A stretch of 64,000 bases of DNA from the NCBI GenBank assembly GCA_037013495.1, contig CM072802.1, positions 62,423,483 through 62,487,482 on the forward strand. The letters are read 5' to 3'. A program made the position numbers and the translations under genes. The stretch comes from Hippophae tibetana. Its lineage: Eukaryota; Streptophyta; Magnoliopsida; Rosales; Elaeagnaceae. Below the pieces are notes generated by a model, which did no database searches, had not been told where the DNA came from, and worked only from the letters and a program-made list of their open reading frames with translations. Below are positions 40,790 to 55,390 of the stretch, one piece after another. Within the stretch, counting starts at the first letter, position 1. Every line of letters begins with the position of its first letter.

Positions 40790-42410
40790 CAAACAGTTGA
40801 GCAAAAAATCGCCCAAGAATTCCATCGTTTGACACGAGTGTTCCCACGGGGTGTTAGACATCCCTATCAACGCCACACATAGTGGCAACCGAACACGAGC
40901 ATTCCTTGTCATCTTCGTATTTTTACCCTGCCAAACTTGATATTTTGTGATCAATAAATCATAGAGGATGAATTGAATTACGTCAAAAAAGAACCGGCAA
41001 TTTTGCACGAATTTTATATTTTTCGTGATTTTGCAGAGTTCAAAAACTAACTAAAAATACTTCCCATGTCCAAAAGATTATGAAAAATTGTAGTATGTGA
41101 TCAAATATTATTCCAAACAGGTGTGCAAAAAAATCGCCCAAGAATTCCATCGTTTGACAAAAGGTTGCCCACGGAGTGTTGGACATGCCTATCAATGCCT
41201 CACATAGTGGCAACCTCAAATGTGGATTCCTTGTCATCTTCGTATTTTAACCGTGCCAAACCTGATATTTTGTGATCAATAAATCATAGAGGTTGAAATA
41301 AATTACGTCAAAAAAGAACCGACAATTTTGGACGAATTTTATATTTTTCGTGATTTTCCATAGTTCAAAAAATAACTAAAAATACTTTCAATCTCCAATA
41401 GATTATGAAAAATTGTAGTATGTGATCAAATATTATTCCAAACAGGTGTGCAAAATAATCGCCCAAGAATTCCATCGTTTTCACGAGTTTGCCCATGTGG
41501 TGTTACACATGCCTATCAATGCCCCAAATAGTGGAACCCAAAAACGAGCATTCCTTGTTATCTTCGTATTTTTACCGTGCCAAACCTGATGTTTCGTGAT
41601 CAATATCATAGAGGATGAAAGGAATTGCGTCCAACAAGAAACGAAAATTTTGGACGAAATTTCTATTTTTCATGATTTTCCGAGAGTTTAAAAAATAATT
41701 AAAAATACTTCCCATGTCCATAAGATTATGAAACTTTGGAGTATGTGATCAAATATTATTCCAAATAGATGGGCCAAAAATCGCCCAAAAATTCCATCGT
41801 TTGACACGAGTTTGCCCACGGGGTGTTAAGCATGCCTATCAATGCCCCACATAATGGCACCCGAAAACGAGCATTCCTTGTAATCTTCGTATTTTTACCT
41901 TGCCAAACCTGATGTTTCGTGATCAATTAATCATAGAGGATGAAAGGAATTGCGTCCAACAAGAATCGACAATTTTGGACGAAATTTTAATTTTCATGAT
42001 TTTCCGAGAGTTCAAAAAATAACTAAAAATAATTCCCATGTCCATAAGATTATTAAACTTTGCAGTATGTGATCAAATATTATTCCAAAACAGTTGAGCA
42101 AAAAATCGCACAAGAATTCCATCGTTTGACACGAGTGTTCCCACGGGGTGTTAGACATCCCTATCAACGCCACACATAGTGGCAACCGAACACGAGCATT
42201 CCTTGTAATCTTCGTATTTTTACCGTGCCAAACTTGATATTTTGTGATCAATAAATCATAGAGGATGAATTGAATTACGTCAAAAAAGAACCGACAATTT
42301 TGGACGAATTTTATATTTTTCGTGATTTTACAGAGTTCAAAAAATAACTAAAAATACTTCCCATGTCCCAAAGATTATGAAAAATTGTAGTATGTGATCA
42401 AATATTATTC
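40790..42410. repeat. Partial 7-monomer repeat (a1-a3-b-c-a1)
   Basis: This is five monomers of the 7-mer seen at 13.5-20.3 kb, with a3 at 41114. The b monomer has a 2-bp deletion at about 41604 (CAATATCATAG for CAATAAATCATAG) and the variant AATAATTAAAAAT shared with b monomers at 48-60 kb. The unit is interrupted by the chimeric monomer at 42411. Confidence 0.85.
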
Positions 42411-42734
42411 CAAATAGGTGTGCAAAAACATCGCCCAAGAATTCCATCATTTTCACGAGTTTGCCCATGTGGTGTTACACATGCCTATCAATGTCCCAAA
42501 TAGTGGAACCCAAAAACGAGCATTCCTTGTAATCTTCGTATTTTTACCGTGCCGAACTTGATATTTTGTGATCAATAAATCATAGAGGATGAATTGAATT
42601 ACGTCAAAAAAGAACCGACAATTTTGGACGAATTTTATATTTTTCGTGATTTTACAGAGTTCAAAAAATAACTAAAAATACTTCCCATGTCCCAAAGATT
42701 ATGAAAAATTGTAGTATGTGATCAAATATTATTC
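42411..42734. repeat. b/a chimeric monomer inserted into the order
   Basis: It begins as b (TAGGTGTGCAAAAACATCGCC, GTCCCAAATAGTGGAACCC). It changes to a between about 42522 and 42531, where TTGTAATC and then GCCGAACTTGATATTTTGTG appear, and ends with the a tail GAAAAATTGTAG. A normal b monomer follows at 42735. It adds one monomer to the local order, as a3 does, but with a different breakpoint. Confidence 0.85.
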
Positions 42735-45700
42735 CAAATAGGTGTCCAAAAAAATCGCCCAAGAATTCCATCGTTTTCACGAGTTTGCCCATGTGGTGTT
42801 ACACATGCCTATCAATGTCCCAAATAGTGGAACCCAAAAACGAGCATTACTTGTCATCTTCGTATTTTTACCGTGCCAAACCTGATGTTTCGTGATCAAT
42901 AAATCATAGAGGATGAAAGGAATTGCGTCCAACAAGAAACGACAATTTTGGACGAATTTTATATTTTTCATGATTTTCCGAGTGTTCAAAAAATAACTAA
43001 AAATACTTCCCATTTCCATAGGATTATGAAACTTTGCAGTATGTGATCAAATATTATTCCAAATAGATGGGCCAAAAATCGCCCAAGAATTCCATCGTTT
43101 GACACGAGTTTGCCCACGGGGTGTTAGGCATGCCTATCAATTCCCCACATAATGGCACCCGAAAACGAGCATTCCTTGTAATCTTCGTATTTTTACCTTG
43201 CCAAACCTGATGTTTCGTGATCAATAAATCATAGAGGATGAAAGGAATTGCATCCAACAAGAATCGACAATTTTGGACGAAATTTCTATTTTTCATGATT
43301 TTCCGAGAGTTTAAAAAATAACTAAAAATACTTTCCATGTCCATAAGATTATGAAACTTTGCAGTATGTGATCAAATATTATTCCAAACAGTTGAGCAAA
43401 AAATCGCCCAAGAATTCTATCGTTTGACACGAGTTTTCCCATGGGGTGTTAGACATCCCTATCAATGCCACACATAGTGGCAACCGAAAACGAGCATTCC
43501 TTGTCATCTTCGTATTTTTACCCTGCCAAACTTGATATTTTGTGATCAATAAATCATAGAGGATGAATTGAATTACGTCAAAAAAGAACAGACAATTTTG
43601 GACGAATTTTATATTTTTCGTGATTTTCCAGAGTTCAAAAAATAACTAAAAATACTTCCCATGTCCAAAACATTATGAAAAATTGTAGTATGTGATCAAA
43701 TATTATTCCAAACAGGTGTGCAAAAAAATCGCACAAGAATTCCATCGTTTTCACGAGTTTGCCCAAGGGGTGTTAAACATGCCTATCAATGCCCCAAATA
43801 GTGGAACCCAAAAACGAGCATTCCTTGTCATCTTCGTATTTTTACCATGCCAAACCTGATGTTTCGTGATCAATAAATCATAGAGGATGAAAGGAATTGC
43901 GTCCAACAAGAAACGACAATTTTGGACGAAATTTCTATTTTTCATGATTTTCCGAGAGTTTAAAAAATAACTAAAAATACTTCCCATGTCCATAAGATTA
44001 TGAAACTTTGGAGTATGTGATCAAATATTATTCCAAATAGATGGGCCAAAAATCGCCCAAAAATTCCATCGTTTGACACGAGTTTGCCCACGGGGTGTTA
44101 AGCATGCCTATCAATGCCCCACATAATGGCACCCGAAAACGAGCATTCCTTGTAATCTTCGTATTTTTACCTTGCCAAACCTGATGTTTCGTGATCAATT
44201 AATCATAGAGGATGAAAGGAATTGCGTCCAACAAGAATCGACAATTTTGGACGAAATTTCAATTTTCATGATTTTCCGAGAGTTCAAAAAATAACTAAAA
44301 ATACTTCCCATGTCCATAAGATTATGAAACTTTGCAGTATGTGATCAAATATTATTCCAAACAGTTGAGTAAAAAATCGCCCAATAATTCCATCGTTTAA
44401 CAAAAGTTTGCCCACGGGGTGTTAGACATGTCTATCAATGCCTCACATAGTGGCAACCGAAAATGAGGATTCCTTGTCATCTTCGTATTTTAACCGTGCC
44501 AAACCTGATATTTTGTGATCAATAAATGATAGAGGTTGAAATGAATTACGTCAAAAAAGAACTGACAATTTTGGACGAATTTTATATTTTTCGTGATTTT
44601 CCATAGTTCAAAAAATAACTAAAAATACTTCCAATGTCCAAAACATTATGAAAAATTGTAGTATGTGATCAAATATTATTCCAAACAGGTGTGCAAAAAA
44701 ATCGCACAAGAATTCCATCGTTTTCACGAGTTTGCCCATGTGGTGTTACACATGCCTATCAATGCCCCAAATAGTGGAACCCAAAAACGAGCATTCCTTG
44801 TCATCTTCGTATTTCTACCTTGCCAAACCTGATGTTTCATGATCAATAAATCATAAAGGATGAAAGGAATTGCGTCCAACAAGAACCGACAATTTTGGAC
44901 GAATTTTATATTTTTCATGATTTTCCGAGAGTTTAAAAAATAACTAAAAATACTTTCCATGTCCATAAGATTATGAAACTTTGCAGTATGTGATCAAATA
45001 TTATTCCAAACAGTTGAGCAAAAAATCGCCCAAGAATTCTATCGTTTGACACGAATATGCCCACGGGGTGTTAAGCATGCCTATCAATGCCCCACATAAT
45101 GGCACCCGAAAACGAGCATTCCTTGTAATCTTCGTATTTTTACCTTGCCAAACCTGAGGTTTCGTGATCAATAAATCATAGAGGATGAAAGGAATTGCGT
45201 CCAACAAGAATCGACAATTTTGGACGAAATTTCTATTTTTCATGATTTTCCGAGAGTTTAAAAAATAACTAAAAATACTTTCCATGTCCATAAGATTATG
45301 AAACTTTGCAGTATGTGATCAAATATTATTCCAAACAGTTGAGCAAAAAATCGCCCAAGAATTCTATCGTTTGACACGAGTTTTCCCATGGGGTGTTAGA
45401 CATCCCTATCAATGCCACACATAGTGGCAACCGAAAACGAGCATTCCTTGTCATCTTCGTATTTTTACCCTGCCAAACTTGATATTTTGTGATCAATAAA
45501 TCATAGAGGATGAATTGAATTACGTCAAAAAAGAACCGACAATTTTGGACGAATTTTATATTTTTCGTGATTTTCCAGAGTTCAAAAAATAACTAAAAAT
45601 ACTTCCCATGTCCAAAACATTATGAAAAATTGTAGTATGTGATCAAATATTATTCCAAACAGGTGTGCAAAAAAATCGCACAAGAATTCCATCGTTTTCA

Positions 45701-46953
45701 CGAGTTTGCCCAAGGGGTGTTAAACATGCCTATCAATGCCCCAAATAGTGGAACCCAAAAACGAGCATTCCTTGTCATCTTCGTATTTTTACCATGCCAA
45801 ACCTGATGTTTCGTGATCAATAAATCATAGAGGATGAAAGGAATTGCGTCCAACAAGAAACGACAATTTTGGACGAAATTTCTATTTTTCATGATTTTCC
45901 GAGAGTTTAAAAAATAACTAAAAATACTTCCCATGTCCATAAGATTATGAAACTTTGGAGTATGTGATCAAATATTATTCCAAATAGATGGGCCAAAAAT
46001 CGCCCAAAAATTCCATCGTTTGACACGAGTTTGCCCACGGGGTGTTAAGCATGCCTATCAATGCCCCACATAATGGCACCCGAAAACGAGCATTCCTTGT
46101 AATCTTCGTATTTTTACCTTGCCAAACCTGATGTTTCGTGATCAATTAATCATAGAGGATGAAAGGAATTGCGTCCAACAAGAATCGACAATTTTGGACG
46201 AAATTTCAATTTTCATGATTTTCCGAGAGTTCAAAAAATAACTAAAAATACTTCCCATGTCCATAAGATTATGAAACTTTGCAGTATGTGATCAAATATT
46301 ATTCCAAACAGTTGAGTAAAAAATCGCCCAATAATTCCATCGTTTAACAAAAGTTTGCCCACGGGGTGTTAGACATGTCTATCAATGCCTCACATAGTGG
46401 CAACCGAAAATGAGGATTCCTTGTCATCTTCGTATTTTAACCGTGCCAAACCTGATATTTTGTGATCAATAAATGATAGAGGTTGAAATGAATTACGTCA
46501 AAAAAGAACTGACAATTTTGGACGAATTTTATATTTTTCGTGATTTTCCATAGTTCAAAAAATAACTAAAAATACTTCCAATGTCCAAAACATTATGAAA
46601 AATTGTAGTATGTGATCAAATATTATTCCAAACAGGTGTGCAAAAAAATCGCACAAGAATTCCATCGTTTTCACGAGTTTGCCCATGTGGTGTTACACAT
46701 GCCTATCAATGCCCCAAATAGTGGAACCCAAAAACGAGCATTCCTTGTCATCTTCGTATTTCTACCTTGCCAAACCTGATGTTTCGTGATCAATAAATCA
46801 TAAAGGATGAAAGGAATTGCGTCCAACAAGAACCGACAATTTTGGACGAATTTTATATTTTTCATGATTTTCCGAGTGTTCAAAAAATAACTAAAAATAG
46901 TTCCCATGTCCATAAGATTATGAAACTTTGCAGTATGTGATTAAATATTATTC
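42735..46953. repeat. Mosaic block: b-c, then P-like, altered Q, P, and Q without c
   Basis: After b and c2 there is a P trimer (a4' with TTTTTACCCTGCC). An altered Q follows, whose c-position monomer near 45006 is a chimera of an a4 head and a c body with the private variants CACGAATATGCCC and CCTGAGGTTTCG. Then come another P and an a2-b3 pair (b at 46629-46953) with no c monomer. The CACGAATATGCCC variant reappears in the 10-monomer unit at about 55.1, 58.3 and 61.6 kb. Confidence 0.82.
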
Positions 46954-47926
46954 CAAACAGTTGAGCAAAAAATCGCCCAAGAATTCCATCGTTTGACACG
47001 AGTGTTCCCACGGGATGTTAGACATCCCTATCAACGCCACACATAGTGGCAACCGAACACGAGCATTCCTTGTAATCTTCGTATTTTTACCTTGCCAAAC
47101 CTGATGTTTCGTGATCAATTAATCATAGAGGATGAAAGGAATTGCGTCAAAAAAGAACCGACAATTTTGGACGAATTTTATATTTTTCGTGATTTTACAG
47201 AGTTCAAAAAATAACTAAAAATACTTCCCATGTCCCAAAGATTATGAAAAATTGTAGTATGTGATCAAATATTATTCCAAATAGGTGTGCAAAAAAATCG
47301 CCCAAGAATTCCATCGTTTTCACGAGTTTGCCCATGTGGTGTTACACATGCCTATCAATGTCCCAAATAGTGGAACCCAAAAACGAGCATTCCTTGTCAT
47401 CTTTGTATTTTTACCGTGCCAAACCTGATGTTTCGTGATCAATAAATCATAGAGGATGAAAGGAATTGCGTCCAACAAGAAACGACAATTTTGGACGAAT
47501 TTTATATTTTTCATGATTTTCCGAGTGTTCAAAAAATAACTAAAAATACTTCCCATTTCCATAAGATTATGAAACTTTGGAGTATGTCATCAAATATTAT
47601 TCCAAATAGATGGGCCAAAAATCGCCCAAAAATTCTATCGTTTGACACGAGTTTGCCCACGGGGTGTTAAGCATGCCTCTCAATGCCCCACATAATGGCA
47701 CCCGAAAATGAGCATTCCTTGTAATCTTCGTATTTTTACCTTGCCAAACCTGATGTTTCGTGATCAATTAATCATAGAGGATGAAAGGAATTGCGTCCAA
47801 CAAGAATCGACAATTTTGGACGAAATTTCAATTTTCATGATTTTCCGAGAGTTCAAAAAATAACTAAAAATACTTCCCATGTCCATAAGATTATGAAACT
47901 TTGCAGTATGTGATCAAATATTATTC
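46954..47926. repeat. Trimer with a c-type conversion patch in its a monomer
   Basis: The a monomer 46954-47277 is a1 at both ends. From about 47089 to 47148 it carries c sequence (TACCTTGCCAAACCTGATG, CAATTAATCATAG, GAAAGGAATTGCGTC) before returning to AAAAAAGAACCGAC and TTTTACAGAG. It is followed by b1 and c1. It comes directly after a b monomer, so the local order is a-b-a-b-c. Confidence 0.82.
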
Positions 47927-50197
47927 CAAACAGTTGAGTAAAAAATCGCCCAATAATTCCATCGTTTGACAAAAGTTTGCCCACGGGGTGTTAGACATCC
48001 CTATCAACGCCACACATAGTGGCAACCGAACAAGAGCATTCCTTGTCATCTTCGTATTTTTACCGTGCCAAACTTGATATTTTGTGATCAATAAATCATA
48101 GAGGATGAATTGAATTACGTCAAAAAAGAACCGGCAATTTTGCACGAATTTTATATTTTTCGTGATTTTGTAGAGTTCAAAAACTAACTAAAAATACTTC
48201 CCAGGTCCAAAAGATTATGAAAAATTGTACTATGTGATCAAATATTATTCCAAACAGGTGTGCAAAAAAATCGCCTAAGAATTCCATCGTTTGACAAAAG
48301 TTTGCCTACGGAGTGTTGGACATGCCTATCAATGCCTCACATAGTGGCAACCTCAAATGTGGATTCCTTGTCATCTTCGTATTTTAACCGTGCCAAACCT
48401 TATATTTTGTGATCAATAAATCATAGAGGTTGAAATAAATTACGTCAAAAAAGAACCGACAATTTTGGACGAATTTTATATTTTTCGTGATTTTCCATAG
48501 TTCAAAAAATAACTAAAAATACTTCCAATCTCCAATAGATTATGAAAAATTGTAGTATGTGATCAAATAATATTCCAAACAGGTGTGCAAAATAATCGCC
48601 CAAGAATTCCATCGTTTTCACGAGTTTGCCCATGTGGTGTTACACATGCCTATCAATGCCCCAAATAGTGGAACCCAAAAACGAGCATTCCTTGTTATCT
48701 TCGTATTTTTACCGTGCCAAACCTGATGTTTCGTGATCAATAAATCATAGAGGATGAAAGGAATTGCGTCCAACAAGAAACGACAATTTTGGACGAAATT
48801 TCTATTTTTCATGATTTTCCGAGAGTTTAAAAAATAATTAAAAATACTTCCCATGTCCATAAGATTATGAAACTTTGGAGTATGTGATCAAATATTATTC
48901 CAAATAGATGGGCCAAAAATCGCCCAAAAATTCCATCGTTTGACACGAGTTTGCCCACGGGGTGTTAAGCATGCCTATCAATGCCCCACATAATGGCACC
49001 CGAAAACGAGCATTCCTTGTAATCTTCGTATTTTTACCTTGCCAAACCTGATGTTTCGTGATCAATTAATCATAGAGGATGAAAGGAATTGCGTCCAACA
49101 AGAATCGACAATTTTGGACGAAATTTCAATTTTCATGATTTTCCGAGAGTTCAAAAAATAACTAAAAATAATTCCCATGTCCATAAGATTATTAAACTTT
49201 GCAGTATGTGATCAAATATTATTCCAAACAGTTGAGCAAAAAATCGCCCAAGAATTCCATCGTTTGACACGAGTGTTCCCACGGGGTGTTAGACATCCCT
49301 ATCAACGCCACACATAGTGGCAACCGAACACGAGCATTCCTTGTAATCTTCGTATTTTTACCGTGACAAACTTGATATTTTGTGATCAATAAATCATAGA
49401 GGATGAATTGAATTACGTCAAAAAAGAACCGACAATTTTGGACGAATTTTATATTTTTCGTGATTTTACAGAGTTCAAAAAATAACTAAAAATACTTCCC
49501 ATGTCCCAAAGATTATGAAAAATTGTAGTATGTGATCAAATATTATTCCAAATAGGTGTGCAAAAAAATCGCCCAAGAATTCCATCGTTTTCACGAGTTT
49601 GCCCATGTGGTGTTACACATGCCTATCAATGTCCCAAATAGTGTAACCCAAAAACGAGCATTACTTGTCATCTTCGTATTTTTACCGTGCCAAACCTGAT
49701 GTTTCGTGATCAATAAATCATAGAGGATGAAAGGAATTGCGTCCAACAAGAAACGACAATTTTGGACGAAATTTCTATTTTTCATGATTTTCCGAGAGTT
49801 TAAAAAATAATTAAAAATACTTCCCATGTCCATAAGATTATGAAACTTTGGAGTATGTGATCAAATATTATTCCAAATAGATGGGCCAAAAATCGCCCAA
49901 AAATTCCATCGTTTGACACGAGTTTGCCCACGGGGTGTTAAGCATGCCTATCAATGCCCCACATAATGGCACCCGAAAACGAGCATTCCTTGTAATCTTC
50001 GTATTTTTACCTTGCCAAACCTGATGTTTCGTGATCAATTAATCATAGAGGATGAAAGGAATTGCGTCCAACAAGAATCGACAATTTTGGACGAAATTTC
50101 AATTTTCATGATTTTCCGAGAGTTCAAAAAATAACTAAAAATAGTTCCCATGTCCATAAGATTATTAAACTTTGCAGTATGTGATCAAATATTATTC
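47927..50197. repeat. 7-monomer higher-order repeat, isolated complete copy (2,271 bp)
   Basis: The order a-a3-b-c-a1-b-c and the length match the block at 13.5-20.3 kb, with a3 at 48251. The first monomer has the same a2/a1 chimeric opening as the copy at 18077. Private variants AATAATTAAAAAT in b and ACCGTGACAAACTT in a1 (near 49366) mark it as the lineage leading into the 10-monomer unit. Confidence 0.88.
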
Positions 50198-52145
50198 CAA
50201 ACAGTTGAGCAAAAAATCGCCCAAGAATTCCATCGTTTGACACGAGTGTTCCCACGGGGTGTTAGACATCCCTATCAAAGCCACACATAGTGGCAACCGA
50301 ACACGAGCATTCCTTGTAATCTTCGTATTTTTACCGTGACAAACTTGATATTTTGTGATCAATAAATCATAGAGGATGAATTGAATTACGTCAAAAAAGA
50401 ACCGACAATTTTGGACGAATTTTATATTTTTCGTGATTTTACAGAGTTCAAAAAATAACTAAAAATACTTCCCATGTCCCAAAGATTATGAAAAATTGTA
50501 GTATGTGATCAAATATTATTCCAAATAGGTGTGCAAAAAAATCGCCCAAGAATTCCATCGTTTTCACGAGTTTGCCCATGTGGTGTTACACATGCCTATC
50601 AATGTCCCAAATAGTGGAACCCAAAAACGAGCATTACTTGTCATCTTCGTATTTTTACCGTGCCAAACCTGATGTTTCGTGATCAATAAATCATAGAGGA
50701 TGAAAGGAATTGCGTCCAACAAGAAACGACAATTTTGGACGAAATTTCTATTTTTCATGATTTTCCGAGAGTTTAAAAAATAATTAAAAATACTTCCCAT
50801 GTCCATAAGATTATGAAACTTTGGAGTATGTGATCAAATATTATTCCAAATAGATGGGCCAAAAATCGCCCAAAAATTCCATCGTTTGACACGAGTTTGC
50901 CCACGGGGTGTTAAGCATGCCTATCAATGCCCCACATAATGGCACCCGAAAACGAGCATTCCTTGTAATCTTCGTATTTTTACCTTGCCAAACCTGATGT
51001 TTCGTGATCAATTAATCATAGAGGATGAAAGGAATTGCGTCCAACAAGAATCGACAATTTTGGACGAAATTTCAATTTTCATGATTTTCCGAGAGTTCAA
51101 AAACTAACTAAAAATACTTCCCATGTCCAAAAGATTATGAAAAATTGTAGTATGTGATCAAATATTATTCCAAACAGGTGTGCAAAAAAATCGCCCAATA
51201 ATTCCATCGTTTGACAAAAGTTTGCCCACGGAGTGTTGGACATGCCTATCAATGCCTCACATAGTGGCAACCTCAAATGTGGATTCCTTGTCATCTTCGT
51301 ATTTTTACCGTGACAAACTTGATATTTTGTGATCAATAAATCATAGAGGATGAATTGAATTACGTCAAAAAAGAACCGACAATTTTGGACGAATTTTATA
51401 TTTTTCGTGATTTTACAGAGTTCAAAAAATAACTAAAAATACTTCCCATGTCCCAAAGATTATGAAAAATTGTAGTATGTGATCAAATATTATTCCAAAT
51501 AGGTGTGCAAAAAAATCGCCCAAGAATTCCATCGTTTTCACGAGTTTGCCCATGTGGTGTTACACATGCCTATCAATGTCCCAAATAGTGGAACCCAAAA
51601 ACGAGCATTACTTGTCATCTTCGTATTTTTACCGTGCCAAACCTGATGTTTCGTGATCAATAAATCATAGAGGATGAAAGGAATTGCGTCCAACAAGAAA
51701 CGACAATTTTGGACGAAATTTCTATTTTTCATGATTTTCCGAGAGTTTAAAAAATAATTAAAAATACTTCCCATGTCCATAAGATTATGAAACTTTGGAG
51801 TATGTGATCAAATATTATTCCAAATAGATGGGCCAAAAATCGCCCAAAAATTCCATCGTTTGACACGAGTTTGCCCACGGGGTGTTAAGCATGCCTATCA
51901 ATGCCCCACATAATGGCACCCGAAAACGAGCATTCCTTGTAATCTTCGTATTTTTACCTTGCCAAACCTGAGGTTTCGTGATCAATAAATCATAGAGGAT
52001 GAAAGGAATTGCGTCCAACAAGAATCGACAATTTTGGACGAAATTTCTATTTTTCATGATTTTCCGATAGTTCAAAAAATAACTAAAAATACTTCCCATG
52101 TCCATAAGATAATGAAACTTTGCAGTATGTGATTAAATATTATTC
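50198..52145. repeat. Transitional six-monomer segment leading into the 10-monomer repeat
   Basis: The segment contains a1 (50198), b, a c/a chimera, a3 (51171), b and c. The chimera has a c body that gains the a-type AAAAACTAACTAAAAATAC and GAAAAATTGTAG after about 51095. The last c monomer has CCTGAGGTTTCG but CACGAGTTTGCC, so it combines markers found together in the 10-mer c monomers with a different head. Relative to the 10-mer, the stretch from a3 to the next a4 lacks three monomers. Confidence 0.82.
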
Positions 52146-55100
52146 CAAACAGTTGAGCAAAAAATCGCCCAAGAATTCTATCGTTTGACACGAGTTTTCC
52201 CATGGGGTGTTAGACATCCCTATCAATGCCACACATAGTGGCAACCGAAAACGAGCATTCCTTTTCATCTTCGTATTTTTTCCGTGCCAAAAATGATATT
52301 TTATGATCAATAAATCATAGAGGATGAATTGAATTACGTCAAAAAGGAACCGACAATTTTGGACAAATTTTAAATTTTTCGTGATTTTCTAGAGTTCAAA
52401 AAATAACTAAAAATACTTCCAATGTCCAAAAGATTATGAAATATTGTAGTATGTGATAAAATATTATTCCAAATAGGTGTGCAAAAAATTGCCCAAGAAT
52501 TCCATCGTTTTCACGAGTTTGCCCAAGGGGTGTTAAACATGCCTATCAATGCCCCAAATAGTGGAACCCAAAAACGAGCATTCCTTGTCATCTTCGTATT
52601 TTTACCATGCCAAACCTGATGTTTCGTGATCAATAAATCATAGAGGATGAAAATAATTGCGTCCAACAAGAACCGACAATTTTGGACGAATTTTATATTT
52701 TTCATGATTTTCCGAGTGTTCAAAAAATAACTAAAAATACTTCCCATTTCCGTAAGATTATGAAACATTGGACTATGTGATCAAATATTATTCCAAATAG
52801 ATGGGCCAAAAATCGCCAAAGAATTCCATCGTTTGAAACGAATTTGCCCACGGGGTGTTAGGAATGCCTCTCAATGCCCCACATAATTGCACCCGAAAAC
52901 GAGAATTCCTTGTAATCTTCGTATTTTTACCTTGCCAAACCTGATGTTTCGTGATCAATAAATCATAGAGGATGAAAGGAATTGCATTCAACAAGAATCG
53001 ACAATTTTGGACGAAATTTCTATTTTTCATGATTTTCCAAGAATTCAAAAAATAACTAAAAATACTTTTCATGTCCATAAGATTATGAAACTTTGCAGTA
53101 TGTGATCAAATATTATTCCAAACAGTTGAGCAAAAAATCGCCCAAGAATTCCATCGTTTGACACGAGTGTTCCCACGGGGTGTTAGACATCCCTATCAAC
53201 GCCACACATAGTGGCAACCGAACACGAGCATTCCTTGTCATCTTCGTATTTTTTCCGTGCCAAAAATGATATTTTGTGATCAATAAATCATAGAGGATGA
53301 ATTGAATTACGTCAAAAAAGAACCGACAATTTTGCACGAATTTTATATTTTTCGTGATTTTACAGAGTTCAAAAACTAACTAAAAATACTTCCCATGTCC
53401 AAAAGATTATGAAAAATTGTAGTATGTGATCAAATATTATTCCAAACAGGTGTGCAAAAAAATCGCCCAATAATTCCATCGTTTGACAAAAGTTTGCCCA
53501 CGGAGTGTTGGACATGCCTATCAATGCCTCACATAGTGGCAACCTCAAATGTGGATTCCTTGTCATCTTCGTATTTTTACCGTGACAAACTTGATATTTT
53601 GTGATCAATAAATCATAGAGGATGAATTGAATTACGTCAAAAAAGAACCGACAATTTTGGACGAATTTTATATTTTTCGTGATTTTACAGAGTTCAAAAA
53701 ATAACTAAAAATACTTCCCATGTCCCAAAGATTATGAAAAATTGTAGTATGTGATCAAATATTATTCCAAATAGGTGTGCAAAAAAATCGCCCAAGAATT
53801 CCATCGTTTTCACGAGTTTGCCCATGTGGTGTTACACATGCCTATCAATGTCCCAAATAGTGGAACCCAAAAACGAGCATTACTTGTCATCTTCGTATTT
53901 TTACCGTGCCAAACCTGATGTTTCGTGATCAATAAATCATAGAGGATGAAAGGAATTGCGTCCAACAAGAAACGACAATTTTGGACGAAATTTCTATTTT
54001 TCATGATTTTCCGAGAGTTTAAAAAATAATTAAAAATACTTCCCATGTCCATAAGATTATGAAACTTTGGAGTATGTGATCAAATATTATTCCAAATAGA
54101 TGGGCCAAAAATCGCCCAAAAATTCCATCGTTTGACACGAGTTTGCCCACGGGGTGTTAAGCATGCCTATCAATGCCCCACATAATGGCACCCGAAAACG
54201 AGCATTCCTTGTAATCTTCGTATTTTTACCTTGCCAAACCTGATGTTTCGTGATCAATTAATCATAGAGGATGAAAGGAATTGCGTCCAACAAGAATCGA
54301 CAATTTTGGACGAAATTTCAATTTTCATGATTTTCCGAGAGTTCAAAAAATAACTAAAAATAGTTCCCATGTCCATAAGATTATTAAACTTTGCAGTATG
54401 TGATCAAATATTATTCCAAACAGTTGAGCAAAAAATCGCCCAAGAATTCCATCGTTTGACACGAGTGTTCCCACGGGGTGTTAGACATCCCTATCAACGC
54501 CACACATAGTGGCAACCGAACACGAGCATTCCTTGTAATCTTCGTATTTTTACCGTGACAAACTTGATATTTTGTGATCAATAAATCATAGAGGATGAAT
54601 TGAATTACGTCAAAAAAGAACCGACAATTTTGGACGAATTTTATATTTTTCGTGATTTTACAGAGTTCAAAAAATAACTAAAAATACTTCCCATGTCCCA
54701 AAGATTATGAAAAATTGTAGTATGTGATCAAATATTATTCCAAATAGGTGTGCAAAAAAATCGCCCAAGAATTCCATCGTTTTCACGAGTTTGCCCATGT
54801 GGTGTTACACATGCCTATCAATGTCCCAAATAGTGGAACCCAAAAACGAGCATTACTTGTCATCTTCGTATTTTTACCGTGCCAAACCTGATGTTTCGTG
54901 ATCAATAAATCATAGAGGATGAAAGGAATTGCGTCCAACAAGAAACGACAATTTTGGACGAAATTTCTATTTTTCATGATTTTCCGAGAGTTTAAAAAAT
55001 AACTAAAAATACTTCCCATGTCCATAAGATTATGAAACTTTGGAGTATGTGATCAAATATTATTCCAAATAGATGGGCCAAAAATCGCCCAAAAATTCCA

Positions 55101-55390
55101 TCGTTTGACACGAATATGCCCACGGGGTGTTAAGCATGCCTATCAATGCCCCACATAATGGCACCCGAAAACGAGCATTCCTTGTAATCTTCGTATTTTT
55201 ACCTTGCCAAACCTGAGGTTTCGTGATCAATAAATCATAGAGGATGAAAGGAATTGCGTCCAACAAGAATCGACAATTTTGGACGAAATTTCTATTTTTC
55301 ATGATTTTCCGATAGTTCAAAAAATAACTAAAAATACTTCCCATGTCCATAAGATAATGAAACTTTGCAGTATGTGATTAAATATTATTC
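52146..55390. repeat. 10-monomer higher-order repeat, copy 1 (3,245 bp)
   Basis: The order is a4-b-c-a1-a3-b-c-a1-b-c, a trimer followed by a 7-mer. Private variants of the unit include GAAAATAATTGCG and GAAACATTGGACTATG in the first b, CGTTTGAAACGAATTTGCC and GGAATGCCTCTCAATG in the first c, and GATAATGAAACTTTG at its end. The next copies repeat at exactly 3,245 bp. Confidence 0.93.
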
